A stretch of 64,000 bases of DNA, from contig JAJVDF010000220.1 in the NCBI GenBank assembly GCA_022410635.1, forward strand, positions 1,050,698 through 1,114,697, read 5' to 3'. The stretch's first letter is position 1; each line of letters opens with the position of its first letter. This stretch comes from Tretioscincus oriximinensis (taxonomy: Eukaryota > Chordata > Lepidosauria > Squamata > Gymnophthalmidae). The notes beneath the pieces are model-generated. The model saw only the letters and a program-made list of their open reading frames with translations. It was not told where the DNA came from and ran no database searches. Of the stretch, positions 32,990-43,136 are shown piece by piece. The position numbers were made by a program, and so were the translations under genes.

Positions 32990-33740
32990 ACTAATGNNGA
33001 TCCAGATCAAATCTGTACTAAGAGTCGTATAATCCAGTGTAGGGATGGTGGCCATCTCACAGCTGACAGTTGGGCAAACCCAGGCCAGCAGAGAAGGTCA
33101 CATGTGAAAGTTTAGCATAAGTGTTGTTCAGGCTTCGCAATCACAGAGTCCTTTAGTAGACCTCTGAGGTTAACTTGAGTTCAGGATGTTTTGGTAGTGT
33201 ATGATGGGATAATTAGGATGATATTCTTTCCCTTTCTGTTATCAGTTTCTCTCTCTGGTCTCTGGTCACTCCTTAAAGTTTCTCTCAAGAACTGAGCCTT
33301 ATTATCTGTGTCTNTGAATGACCGCATTTAGGTAAGTGCGCATGTGTGCAGCTAGAAAGTGTTGGAAAGGATATAAGCAAGCTTTGTAAACGATAAAGTG
33401 CTTTACTTTCTCTTCTCTCTTTACCCTGTCTGTAATGTGTCTGTCCTTGACATCCCCAACTCTTCAATCCAGAATAGCGGTAGTCTATCTATGCTGCCTG
33501 TTTCAGATAAAGCAGTGGTACATCCACTCATAAACTGGATCTGAATGAGCAGGACTGTGATTGGAAGGGGCATGTGTCAAATCTGAACTGTAGCACATCT
33601 ATTGTCTCAGTTCTAATGCAGACCAGGCTACTTAATGCTGTAGCTAATCTGGATCAATCGAAGCAAGTATTACTAATCCAGATTTAGCACAGTAAAGTGC
33701 ATGAAGAGTCTGTTTCTTCCTACATACAGTCCAAATCTGG
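32990..33740. repeat. family Q repeat with unassigned sequence
   Basis: gatccagatcaaatctgtac at the left and gtagctaatctggatcaatc with ttactaatccagatttagca at the right are family Q ends in inverted orientation. The middle is unassigned. Confidence 0.45.
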
Positions 33741-34124
33741 CTTTAGATTTTATTGCAGTTAAATAGCTTTCAGTTATTTTGAATTACATTTATCAATATG
33801 TACGATCATTCGTTGTACTGATGGAGTTAAAAGGAGTTGAAATTCAAAACACCTAGAGGAAAACACATTGCAACCCCACATTACATTCCTGGTTTTGTAT
33901 CTGCATTCTAGTTCTTGATGAGATACTAAACTGATGCACTACCAAAATATTACTTTTTAAAAAAGGATTANAGATAATCCAGTTGCATTTTGTGTTGGTG
34001 CCCAGAGCTGGAATGGTGGGGTCAGTTTGTGGAAAGGAAGAGTAATGACATAAAATTGGCAGCAGTTAGAGGAAATAAAGTAATATTGCATTACAATTGC
34101 CCTCAATGTCAGAANTTTTTCTTC

Positions 34125-34455
34125 TCTAATATCTAATCTGTATCTCCTTCCTTGTAGTTTCATCCTGTTGTTTGTAGTCCTCCCTTCTGTAAGTGAAAAT
34201 AAGGTTGATCCCTCTGCACTGGAACAATCTCTTCAGATTTTTTTAAGCAGCTATCATGTCTCTTCTCAGTCATCTCTTTTGAAAGCTAAACATTCCTAGA
34301 TACTTCAACCATTCCTCCTAAGACTTGATTTGCAGACCACTCATCATTTTGGGAGCTCTTCTTTGAACTTGCTCCAGTTTGTCAATATCGTCTTTTAAAC
34401 TGGAGTGGCTAAAATTGGACATAGTACTGCAGATCAGATACTCAAAGACTTCAAT
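34125..34455 (+). mobile_element. CR1-type LINE 3' UTR adjacent to exon 9 donor
   Basis: Contains aaagctaaacattcctagat, cctcctaagacttgatttgc, gcagaccactcatcattttg, cttgctccagtttgtcaata and acatagtactgcagatcaga, the typical order of a CR1 3' region. The match ends roughly 25 bp from the exon 9 splice donor (34,478). Confidence 0.8.
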
Positions 34456-34478
34456 ACCTCATCAGACTTTATACATAC

Positions 34479-34645
34479 CATCCACACCATTACGTAGGAC
34501 AAAGCTGCAATCCAAAGGGTGGAAGAAGCAAAAGTGACCAAGAACCATTTCTCCCACTGAGGCTTATTGCAGTTGGGGACAGTGAAATACAAGACGGCAC
34601 ACAATGGCCAGGTGAACAGCCATTTGGCCATTTCTGTGACACCAG
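34479..34645 (-). CDS. SLC24A3: SLC24A3 window exon 9 (end of loop, two membrane segments)
   Basis: This 167-nt exon, with one base carried in, encodes 56 residues. They start SGVTEMAKWLFTWPL, continue CAVLYFTVPNCNKPQWEKWF and end ALSYVMVWM. There are two hydrophobic helices separated by the conserved PNC.KP.WEK.F loop. The acceptor is ctctcctcag and the donor is GTGGATG followed by gtatgt. A CR1-like LINE 3' region ends only about 25 bp into the intron after this donor (34,125-34,455), unusually close for a functional splice site. Confidence 0.96.
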
Positions 34646-35089
34646 CTGAGGAGAGAAAAGAAAAGAAAGGTGACTTACATTCTGCATTCTTTATGAAAGT
34701 TCCTTTAGTAAGTGATTAAAATTCTTATTGGAACAAGTTAAATAGTGTACATGTCAAATAGTGAAAAAATGAAGAATTGTTCCAGAAAAAAAATCTGAGC
34801 AATTCAGGTCAACAAAGTGAATTATCTTCCAAATGAAATCTGACACAGTAGGTAATTTTAGATTGCCTTAAAAATTGGATATGACTGTAACTCTACATTT
34901 GAAATAAGAGTAAACTTTCTAAGATTAGTGGAAAAAACAAGACAGCAGTTCTGCATCTTTAATGAGTGTGCCAAAGAGGAAATTTTCAGCAGCTGCAGCT
35001 TATAATGTTGACAGTACCCACTGAAATTTTGAGGCACATCCATTAAAGATGCAGTACTCTGTCCTATTTTTTGTTTGTAATGGTCTAAG

Positions 35090-35370
35090 GACTTTTCCCA
35101 CTTATCTTCAGAGGCTGGTATGGAAACCATTTCCATTCACTGGCTGGGAGGGCAGTTTCCTGCCTTTTGTACTTCTTCAGGGNGAAGCATTCCCAGTTTT
35201 AGCCCTCAAACAGAAAGTGTAAAGATTGTATTCCAGTGTTTCTGTGTTTTACATGCCTGGCTGCCCCTCCATGCACTACAATTGGGTGAAAACACGCCAC
35301 ATGACAAACAGAACACAGATAATGTGGATTATAGCAGTCAAATTTCCTGAAGGAATGGTTCTACAACAGG
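35090..35370. repeat. family T repeat, left part, interrupted by a LINE end
   Basis: Starts near ttcccacttatcttcagagg, with gaaaccatttccattcactg, cattcccagttttagccctc and gaacacagataatgtgg. The LINE end at 35,371-35,532 interrupts it, and the family resumes at 35,545 with cagtccatgccaggtaagtt. Confidence 0.65.
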
Positions 35371-35532
35371 AATGATTATTTGCAGGGAGTCATGAACAGG
35401 AGCATATTTTGCTTTCCTCTGTTCGGACTGCCCAGGTGCATCTGGTGGGCCTCTGTGTGACACAGAATGCTGGACTTGATGGGCTGTGGCCTGATCCAGG
35501 ATGGCTCTTCTTATGTTCTTATGTTCTTATGG
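35371..35532 (+). mobile_element. LINE 3' end, copy 6
   Basis: tatttgcagggagtcatgaa through gaatgctggacttgatgggc to repeated ttcttatg. Inserted in a family T repeat. Confidence 0.85.
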
Positions 35533-35941
35533 ATTACTTAAAAGCAGTCCATGCCAGGTAAGTTTAAGGTTAAGTTTTGGATTCTGGGATAATTGGAAAA
35601 CAGTGACACAATTAGCAATGAGAATGCTGTTATAATCAGTTGGATTGTTCCCCAGCAAGTGCAAAACATCTTAATGTCATTTGTACTTCCTTATTTTTTT
35701 TTAAAAAAACCCACTGCAAGAACAGATTTTTCTGATCGATATATTTTTCAGAATATTTAAATGAACAGATTCAAAATAGTAAGTTTGATTTAAAAATAGC
35801 AAAAAAAGTGTGTGTGTGGTTTTTAAAAAAAACTAGTAATATGCATTCAGAAAACGCTTGAAGACACACCTCTTTCACCTGACCGTTGGCTAAGAAACGG
35901 CTGCCCCTTCCCTATTTTTAGGTGTGGCTGTTTTTAACATC

Positions 35942-36155
35942 CAGCAAAGGAGCCAGCAGCACTTTGAGACTAACTACAGAAAAGTGGGTGGCATAAGCTT
36001 TCATAGACACGTCTACTTCTTCAGACTAACTTTCTGCTAGAGTCTACTAACACGGCTATTTCTCTGAAATTGTTTGTAACATGTTAATTGTGTTTTTATT
36101 GTTAATCGCCCTGAGGCCTTCGGGTATAGGGCGGTACAGAAATTTAAATAAATAN
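35942..36155. repeat. family S element followed by a retroelement 3' tail
   Basis: cagcaaaggagccagcagca to acacggctatttctctgaaa is a short, non-palindromic family S copy. 36,062-36,155 follows with attgttaatcgccctgaggc, tatagggcggtacagaaatt and an AAAT tail. The exon 8 donor lies 120 bp further right. Confidence 0.75.
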
Positions 36156-36275
36156 TTTTTTTNNAAAAATCACCAAAAAATGCAGAATTACAGTGTGTGG
36201 CCTCACAATGGAGGAAGGACATTCCATAGTTGGAAGTTATCAATAAATAGACTCTCAAAAGACAGAATTTCTTAC

Positions 36276-36546
36276 ATGGTGGATCAAAGGGAGTATAAGG
36301 GCCCTCATTCTCCTCCTCTTCCTCCTCCTCTTCTTCATCGTTCTCGTTGTTTTCATTATCGTCATTTTCATTCTCAGTTTCATTTCCAGCATTGGCCTCC
36401 TCATCTCTTCGGCTCCCATTCACAACTCTATCAGCAGAATTGCTGGGTCCTGAGCCGTTTTCAACTGCATGTTTCACAGCGACTTTGACGGTTGCCTCCG
36501 ATTCCCCATTGGTGTTGTATATTCTGCTGTTTATTAGTCTTTGTCG
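36276..36546 (-). CDS. SLC24A3: SLC24A3 window exon 8 (acidic cytosolic loop)
   Basis: This is the largest exon in the window: 271 nt, 90 residues plus one base. It starts RQRLINSRIYNTNGESEAT, contains AGNETENENDDNEN, then Asp and nine consecutive Glu, then NEGPYTPFDPP. The poly-Glu part is an imperfect GAA/GAG run (plus-strand view 36,310-36,337). The highly acidic loop is typical of NCKX proteins and is the least conserved part of the family. The acceptor is ttctttcaccag and the donor is CCACCAT followed by gtaag. Length may be polymorphic here because the Glu run is repetitive. Confidence 0.95.
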
Positions 36547-36699
36547 CTGGTGAAAGAAATTGGTTTCATTCATACAATAGTTTATAACCTGCCCTCCATT
36601 TCAAGATCCGAAGGTGAATTTTAATAATAAAATGTTTAAAAAAATATTAAATATACAAACTGCAGCATTTCTAAAGAACATTTTAGAGGAAGCTCATTT

Positions 36700-37095
36700 T
36701 TACACTTACCTTCAGAGAACGGTCTTTGGGTAACATTTCCTTCCACTGACTGGGGGAGGGTGACTGTTTGTGTCTTTCACCCTTTGCCACGCACAACCAT
36801 TTCTATTCCTAGTCAAGGAGCAAGAAGTGCACAGGCTGCATTCTCTAACAGTTCTGTGTTCTACTTGCCTGGGTTTCCCTTTCCCACTGTGATTGGGTGA
36901 GAAAGAATACAGCACAGCATCCACCCTTCCTGCAGGAATGTGTCTACAATGCAGAAATAGTTGTGGATTACATAAAAGGAATCCACACAAGTTTAGGATA
37001 CCTTTAAGGATGTTTTTAGAGCGATTGAGTAATAGTGAAGCAATCAGCAATGTGAATGCTCTATTCCTGCTAATTGCTTAGACTATTTCCTACCA
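36700..37095. repeat. family T repeat copy
   Basis: From cacttaccttcagagaacgg, through ttctaacagttctgtgttct, cccactgtgattgggtgaga and ctgcaggaatgtgtctacaa, to ttcctgctaattgcttagac. A fairly full copy inside the 828-bp intron 7. Confidence 0.75.
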
Positions 37096-37374
37096 GAAGT
37101 ACAAAAAAACCCAAAGTTAAGCAAATGCACAAGGTTTTCCTTAAGACCGATTTCTCCTTCTATCTGTCCATTGTTTGCAAATTTCACTTTCTCGCCCCTG
37201 TTTCAACTCCTCTTAGGCNTTCTGCATGTTAGTTTTATACTGTACATCTTTTGATTGTTCACTGAACTGTGAGCTGATCGTAGAGAAGTACATACATTTT
37301 CAATCAACTAATAACTTGTAACAAGAGTTCATTCAACAAAATCAGAATTTCAGCCGAAATACCATATTGTGTAC

Positions 37375-37535
37375 CTCATTGATCAACATGCGGCTGGCCA
37401 TAGAGAGACGAGTCCTTGGGGGAAAATGACTAGTTATCATAATCCGGAGCCCAGCCTCAGAAAAGGAAAGCTGATGCGGATAGGCTGACAGTAGTTCGTC
37501 CACCATGATCACAGATGCTTTTCGATGGAAATTAC
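37375..37535 (-). CDS. SLC24A3: SLC24A3 window exon 7 (cytosolic loop)
   Basis: This 161-nt exon, with one base carried in, encodes 54 residues. They start GNFHRKASVIMVDELLSAYP, continue through EAGLRIMITSHFPPRTRLSM and end ASRMLINE. MVDE and EAGLRIMIT are conserved across NCKX paralogues. The acceptor is catttgcag and the donor is AATGAG followed by gtacac, leaving phase 0. A hAT-type element with a perfect 8-bp duplication sits about 50 bp upstream of the acceptor (37,586-37,773). Confidence 0.97.
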
Positions 37536-37585
37536 CTGCAAATGAGCAGACCAAGGAAACTCAATGAGATTTCNTCTGTCAAAGA

Positions 37586-37773
37586 CAGACCTGGGCAAGG
37601 GGCGGCCCGAGGGCCACATGCGGCCCTCCTACTGTCTCTGACAGGCCCGCCCCTCTTAGCTCAGAGTTATATACAGTATTGGGTAGAACTGAGTTAACTA
37701 TATTAATCCGGCCCTCTAAAACCACCCCAATTTCTCATGCGGCCCCTTGGGAAAAATTAATTGCCCACCCCTG
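37586..37773. mobile_element. hAT-type MITE with 8-bp target duplication
   Basis: Ends cagacctgggcaa and ttgcccacccctg are imperfect inverted repeats. The flanks gtcaaaga at 37,578-37,585 and 37,774-37,781 are identical 8-bp duplications, as expected for hAT insertion. The inner parts gggccacatgcggccc and tgcggccccttggg also pair. Confidence 0.9.
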
Positions 37774-37968
37774 GTCAAAGAGTACTCTGTCACTCCCATT
37801 TTTCCAGTATAGCTCATCTGGGTTATTAAAAATCCCTGTAAAGCTTTTTTCCTTAAAATATAATTCTAAAAATAGCACAGTTCTTTGAACAACAACTTTT
37901 CATATGGAATTATGTTTTCATAATAAATAATGGAAAATGGGAATTACAGAGCGAACAAANTAAGGGTT

Positions 37969-38143
37969 CAGCAAAGGAGCTAGCAGCACTTTGAGACTAA
38001 CTTGAGAAAAGTGGTTGGCATAAGCTTTCGTAGACAGGTCTATGAAAGCTTATGGCAACCACTTTTCTCAAGTTAGTCTCAAAGTGCTGCTAGCTCCTTT
38101 GCTGGACTTTCTACTAGACTAACACGGCTATTTCTCTGAAATA
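37969..38143. mobile_element. palindromic family S element
   Basis: Arms of about 65 bp, gcaaaggagctagcagcact and agtgctgctagctcctttgc, are separated by only a few bases near 38,037. The outer right end is gactaacacggctatttctc. Confidence 0.88.
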
Positions 38144-38304
38144 GAGTAAGGGTTTATTCACATATATGTTTTTATATTGTAGGTATATTATATTATAGGT
38201 AAAACTGCCTTTACAAGCTAATTGGGATCAAAGTGTTCCTCATTGTATAAAAAATTCATAAAGTGAGGAAGGATGGAACTGGCAGGCTTAATTTCTGGGC
38301 TGTA

Positions 38305-38580
38305 ATAATAATGATAATAATGATAATGATAATAATGATAATGATAATAATAATAATCTTTCAATGCTGTCTCTCAAACTGGCAGAACTGCTCAGCTATT
38401 TTCTTTTTTAACTCAGTTTCCCAGGTTTCAAACATTGCAGCNAAACTTCTATACAGCTTCATTTCTTGCCCTCTGGGTTTAAAATGTCTTATTTTATTTT
38501 ATTGTTTATTTGCAATTCTAACCTGCCCTGAAACCTTTAGACATAGGTCAGTATAGAAATGCAAATAAATAAATAAATAG
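38305..38580. repeat. AAT/GAT microsatellite and a retroelement 3' tail
   Basis: 38,305-38,357 is an aat/gat repeat. 38,470-38,580 ends ctgccctgaaacctttagac, aggtcagtatagaaatgca and an AAAT tail, like 22,735-22,832. Confidence 0.7.
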
Positions 38581-39877
38581 TGTTTGGCAAGTGTTCTTTC
38601 TGCAGTTACCTCTTTGGGGTCCATGGGGGTGTGTGTGTGTGGAGAATTGGGATGGCTGCCCCAGGCACAAAATTCTTAGGGGTGCAAAATTTTAAAAGAA
38701 AAAAAAGAGGTAAAAAATAGTGTGCCCTCTGTCGCAACACATATAAAAAGTCTCCCAATTTTCANACGTTCTACACAGAATGCATCCAGGCACAGAAGTA
38801 CAGAAGAACCCAGGTGAGGGGAGGAGGAAGGGGGTGCCAGGACAGGAGAAGGTAGCAGCAGCTCCTCAGAAACTCCTCAGTTTGTCACTCGCCTTCCTTT
38901 GCCACCTGGCCTTGAAGGACAGCAAGATGGTAAGCAGCATCCATAATCCTGGTGTGTGGAAGTGGCAGCACTGCCGTCCTTTGTGTCATGGTAACCCACA
39001 GTACCCCACTGACTCCAGAACTGGGCTCTAAATGTTTTAAGAGCTAGGAACAAAACTTCCAAGCCATGAATTGGGGGACCAACTTGTATGATGTGCTTTG
39101 GTATGTCACTGAAATGGGTTCCAGGTAGTCCAATGCTTCCACGTGTCTTGCTGGCCATTAGCAGACCCTGATCTTGAGGTCTACTAACAAACTCGGCCAC
39201 TCTGATCATGTTTATGCTCCATCCTTTGTGAACAAAGTGTACTAGCAGTGTGTGAGGCCTCAATTCACATGAATGTTTGAATTGATGAATCCCAGAACAC
39301 AGCTGCAGGGGCTCTCTTAATCAGGATTAATGGTAAATGTAAGAAGTTCACATCTTATATCAGAAATACACAAGCTTTTAGTTAGTTATAAAGCATTTTA
39401 AAAATGGAAGGCTTGAGATTTTGATGGTTGTTTTCCTTTCCTGACATCAAGACAGCTTGATTTATTTTCCTTCTATAGTTTGCTTCTGTATAAGTTCACT
39501 GATTAGCTTTAATTACATAATTTTGATTGGCTTTATTTTTGTCTGTCTACTTAATCGTCTCCTGGAACAGCGTCAATACACTGTCATAAACGGGTGGCTT
39601 AAGCTGAAATCCTATTCCCAGTTAGAAGAAGATAAGTTTCTTTTAATCATCTGACGTATTGTCTGGGAAAGACTATTGCCCAGAATCTGACTGCATACTT
39701 TATACANCTGTGAAAATGAAGGCTGAAGTCAGAAGACAATTTTTAATACAGCTAAAAGTAATTTGACGGGGATTGTGCTTTTTATTTTTTAATATATGCA
39801 TTATATTATACTGTCATGAAAGATTTTGAAACAGAACCATTGTGTACTGAGGCAAAAATGTTTGCTGTACACACAGA
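38581..39877. other. intron 6 segment, unassigned
   Basis: 38,880-39,263 is open on the minus strand for 128 codons without any motif I recognise. It is GC-richer than its surroundings and could be a fragment of a mobile element. No splice-site context links it to SLC24A3. Confidence 0.35.
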
Positions 39878-40050
39878 AGGGCCTTTTTGCCACTTACCAC
39901 CAAAGGATGGTCTCTGGGAACCTTCCCATCTGCTAGAGGGTGAGAATATTTCCTTTCACACTCCACTGGGCACAATGGGCACAAANTCAAGGGCAGTAAT
40001 TAACAGTACATTTCTGCTAATTGCCTGAACTATTCCACAGTTTGCATAAT
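39878..40050. repeat. family T repeat, internally deleted
   Basis: gggcctttttgccacttacc, gatggtctctgggaacctt and, at the right end, ttctgctaattgcctgaact. The central part of the family is missing. Confidence 0.6.
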
Positions 40051-40772
40051 TGACACCTAAATGATAGTCCTTCTTTTGACCAACCTCGCAAGCTCTAAAG
40101 ATAAACCTTGGGTATTAAAGAGGTTCAAAGAATATGGTTCCATCTAGGCAAGGTAATTTTAGTGCAATGGGGGTGCCATAGCAGTGTCGCTTTATGGGGT
40201 TGCCCTATAGTTTAATAGCAATCTTGTTATAGTTATAAAGCCACGATGGCACAGTACAAATTATAGCGGGGGAAAAACTCTTGGAGCGCTAGAAAAGTTA
40301 TTTTTTCTGCTACAAGGTAAGGGNGGACAGGTACTTACCTGTCTGCCTGCTGTTTGTGGATGCTGCCAATCATGCTTGGAAGCAATGTGTGCATTAGTGG
40401 AGACCAAAAATGGAGGCGCACACTGTGCAGGGCCAGATGAAGATGAGCCCTCATCCATGCTGCCATGATTGCCACATGGTTGCTGCACTGCTGCCCAGCT
40501 ACTTGGACAGCAAATGATGATCACCTAATACATTTATTATGCAATGTTGTCTCATAGGACCAGTAAGGTGAATTGGTTAGAATCTCGCAGTTCAATTCCA
40601 CACTCTCCATGAAGCCAGCTGGGTGACCCTGGGCCAGTTACAGTCCTTTAGAACACCCTCAGCTGACCTACGTCATAGGGTGACTGTTGTGGAGAAAGCA
40701 ACAAAANTTACGTGTGCCACCCTTTGGTGAAAGGGGTGTTATAAATAAACTTATCATCATCACGATCTAGAA

Positions 40773-41041
40773 CAGGGGTATTCAGATTTTTTAAACTGGG
40801 GGGCAGTTCACTGAACACTGCACATAACTTATCTGAATCCCGTGTTCCATTCCTAGATGCAGTTGAAGAGGCTGGAGCCAGGAAGGGAGGAGGAAGGGGG
40901 GGAGGAGGGGAGGAAAGAAGGGAAAGAGAGAGGGAGCTCAGGAAAGAAAGGANTGAGGGAAGTAGCCGGTGCTGTTGCGGGCCAGATAAATATCCTTGGT
41001 GGGCCACGTGTGGCCCCCGGGCCTTAGTTTGAGGACCCCTG
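40773..41041. mobile_element. hAT-type non-autonomous element
   Basis: Ends caggggtattcagattt and gtttgaggacccctg are inverted repeats. Flanks atctagaa and atctagag are an 8-bp target duplication with one difference. The inside has a GGA-rich patch and ccacgtgtggcccccgggcc. It ends 92 bp downstream of the exon 6 splice site. Confidence 0.88.
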
Positions 41042-41132
41042 ATCTAGAGGGAGCCATATTCACAGTGCTCTGTGTCTATGAAAAAAACAACATTGTGAAA
41101 GAAACAGTAGAATAATTACTGGAATAAATTAC

Positions 41133-41266
41133 CTTTCTTTAGTAATACTACAGTAGCATCACAATTGCTGCTGTCGTCCATGTCTGGGTTACTTGCTAAT
41201 CCATTCACCATGTTGGTTGCATTCTTTGTCTTCTTTTCAAATATTTGTTGAAGATCGGTATTAAAG
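41133..41266 (-). CDS. SLC24A3: SLC24A3 window exon 6 (start of cytosolic loop)
   Basis: This 134-nt exon encodes the start of the large intracellular loop. Key stretches are FEKKTKNATNMVNGLASN and DDSSNCDATVVLLKK, which match NCKX3 strongly in the second half and less in the first. The acceptor is ttgtgcag and the donor is AAAG followed by gtaattt. It enters with two bases and leaves one. NCKX3-type DDSSNCDATVVLLKK is absent from NCKX4, which supports the gene assignment. The protein side is hydrophilic with no membrane segment. Confidence 0.94.
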
Positions 41267-41329
41267 CTGCACAAGGAAAAAGCCATTTGCTTTCAATGAA
41301 TTTGTTTTAACAGATTAACTTGATAGCAA

Positions 41330-41590
41330 TTGACCACCTCTAGGGGGCACTGACAACCGGGGGCAGCTCTTGAAGGCACCCTCTCCTCAGTAAAAGAATA
41401 TTAAAAATGAAAATTTCTTGCACACTTCAAAAAATTATCAGGTGCTTTGTGGGGATTTCAGCGGGGTATGCATGTTGGTGGGTAATTTGCATATTCATGA
41501 ATATGCAAATGAGCATGAAAATTAATTACCCCAGTTTGGGTCTCAGAAAATCTGGTCAGTCTATGTGAGCTTGGGGTTGGCAAAGGAACT
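41330..41590. repeat. family R fragment with ATGCAAAT palindrome
   Basis: Contains aggcaccctctcctcagtaa, then ttgcatattcatgaatatgc followed by aaat, then ccccagtttgggtctcagaa and atctggtcagtctatg. The order matches 6.95-7.7 and 55.8-56.5 kb in reverse. Confidence 0.65.
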
Positions 41591-41934
41591 GGGCAGGAAC
41601 ATTGCCCAAAACTTGGTTTGGCCACAGGGCCTTGCATGATCCAGACTCAGTGGCTGGACCATGGCAAGGCAAGTGCAGAAAGGACAATATTCTGAATTCT
41701 ATCATTTCATCTTCTTTGTATCCTTAATGATTTCACCACCTTTTGAATCTCCAATGAGCCATGAAAATGACTCATGGCTTCTTTTGCAGCATGATTATAT
41801 TAGTCTGGCAAATCTGCTAGGCAACTAATTTCATGATTTTTGCTGGCAATTGCATGTGGCCTGAATCCAAAGCGAATGGAAGGACATTGTAAAAATAGTC
41901 TTGTAATCTGGACCAGAATTTCTGAATAAAAGAT

Positions 41935-42155
41935 TCTCAAACCAGACTAACAAGAAAAATGTTCATCCAGGGGGCCTGTAGCACTTTAAAGACTAATAAG
42001 TGGAAGATAGATGGCATGAGCTTTCATAGATAAATCTATTTCTTCAGATGTCTACAAAAGCTCATGCCACCTACCTTCCTCTTGATAGAGTCTAATGTGC
42101 TACAAGAACCCCTTGCTGGATTCTCTGAACTGAAACTAACACAGCTATTTCATTG
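41935..42155. repeat. family S-related element
   Basis: caggggg-type end, gcctgtagcactttaaagac, gcatgagctttcatagataa and, inverted, caaaagctcatgccacctac. It ends aactaacacagctatttc. A related copy lies at 42,280-42,400 (tagattctaaggtgctacga). Confidence 0.7.
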
Positions 42156-42551
42156 GAATTTATCAGAAAAATATTGGTAAAATGAACCTTTGTAAATGGC
42201 TCTGAAGAATCAAAATTTAAGAGAAAGAAACAAGAACTGTCAAGAGATAGCAGAAAGCTAAGGCGTTCCAGTTGTACTACAGAGACTAACAAGATAACAT
42301 TGGTAGTATGAACTTTTGTAAACTAAGTCAACTTCCTCGAAGCTCTTGACAAAAGTTCATGTTACCATTTTTTTTGTTAGATTCTAAGGTGCTACGAGAA
42401 ATCTTTGCTACATACATTACTACAGCTTTTTGCTACATGTTGCTATAGTTTTTTTAAAAAAAGGCTCATTGTTTTGTTGAACAAAATCTTTATTACTTGA
42501 CAATCCTTGATTCTTCCTGTTAAAACTTTTACTTGAATGTTAAATCAACAG

Positions 42552-42840
42552 GTTTTTTTTATTTATTTATTATATATTTATTAGTTNTAATCTGTACAGT
42601 TTCATCAATAGCTTACTAATTTACATATTACTACATTTCCAATCATTTAACCGTACTGACAAATATACCCTTCCCTACCCTCCCTCTTCCCTCCCTCCTC
42701 CTTTGCATGTTATCGTTGTAGCGTATATTCATAGGGAATATATCAAATTAATTTTATAGATAGTGGATGGGCTAGACAAATTTTGTATTAGATATTCTTT
42801 TATCCTGAGCCAGTTATTCTTAATTTGTTAAATCAACAGT
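42552..42840 (-). mobile_element. L1-like LINE 3' end
   Basis: On the minus strand the sequence runs through a purine-rich aaaggaggagggagggaaga stretch and ends in an AT-rich, A-terminated tail (plus-strand gttttttttatttatttatt). This suits the 3' UTR of a reptile L1. No coding remnant is clear. Confidence 0.45.
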
Positions 42841-43082
42841 TGATCACACCCAACCTTTCATCCATTTCAGTTCACTTTAAGCATGGAAAAACAGAGCCAG
42901 CAATTGAATAGTAATTTTCCTCATTATCTAAATCAAAGGTGGGGTTAGTGTGTTAATGAATGCCAGAAGAAAACATCTTGCCATTTTGCTGATGTGTTTA
43001 AAACTGTAAATATATCAAGGCCCTAAAGTTAACGATAAGATCACCTTGAACAATAGACAGGCAATGCCATCATTATACGTAC

Positions 43083-43136
43083 TTCATGATGAGAATGTAG
43101 ATGACGTACATCATCACAAGGATTAAGGACTCCCAC
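43083..43136 (-). CDS. SLC24A3: SLC24A3 window exon 5 (transmembrane segment)
   Basis: This 54-nt exon, with two bases carried in, encodes WWESLILVMMYVIYILIM plus AA. It is the hydrophobic helix that precedes the large cytosolic loop. The acceptor is gttgcag before GTGGG and the donor is ATGAA followed by gtacgt. The phase-2 exit joins C from the next exon to make AAC (Asn), where the mammalian family, as I recall it, has Lys (IMK). An alternative donor 4 nt downstream (ATGAAGTAC, then gtataa) would read into TAA in exon 6 and is not used in this model. Confidence 0.94.

Noticed and set aside
36037..36573. 178-codon frame taken as one coding unit
   Set aside because: Only 36,276-36,546 is coding. 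The ends read through into introns; splice sites define the exon.
38877..39263. 128-codon minus-strand frame as a possible gene or exon
   Set aside because: No recognisable domain, no splice-site fit to SLC24A3, and it lies inside an intron. Left unassigned.
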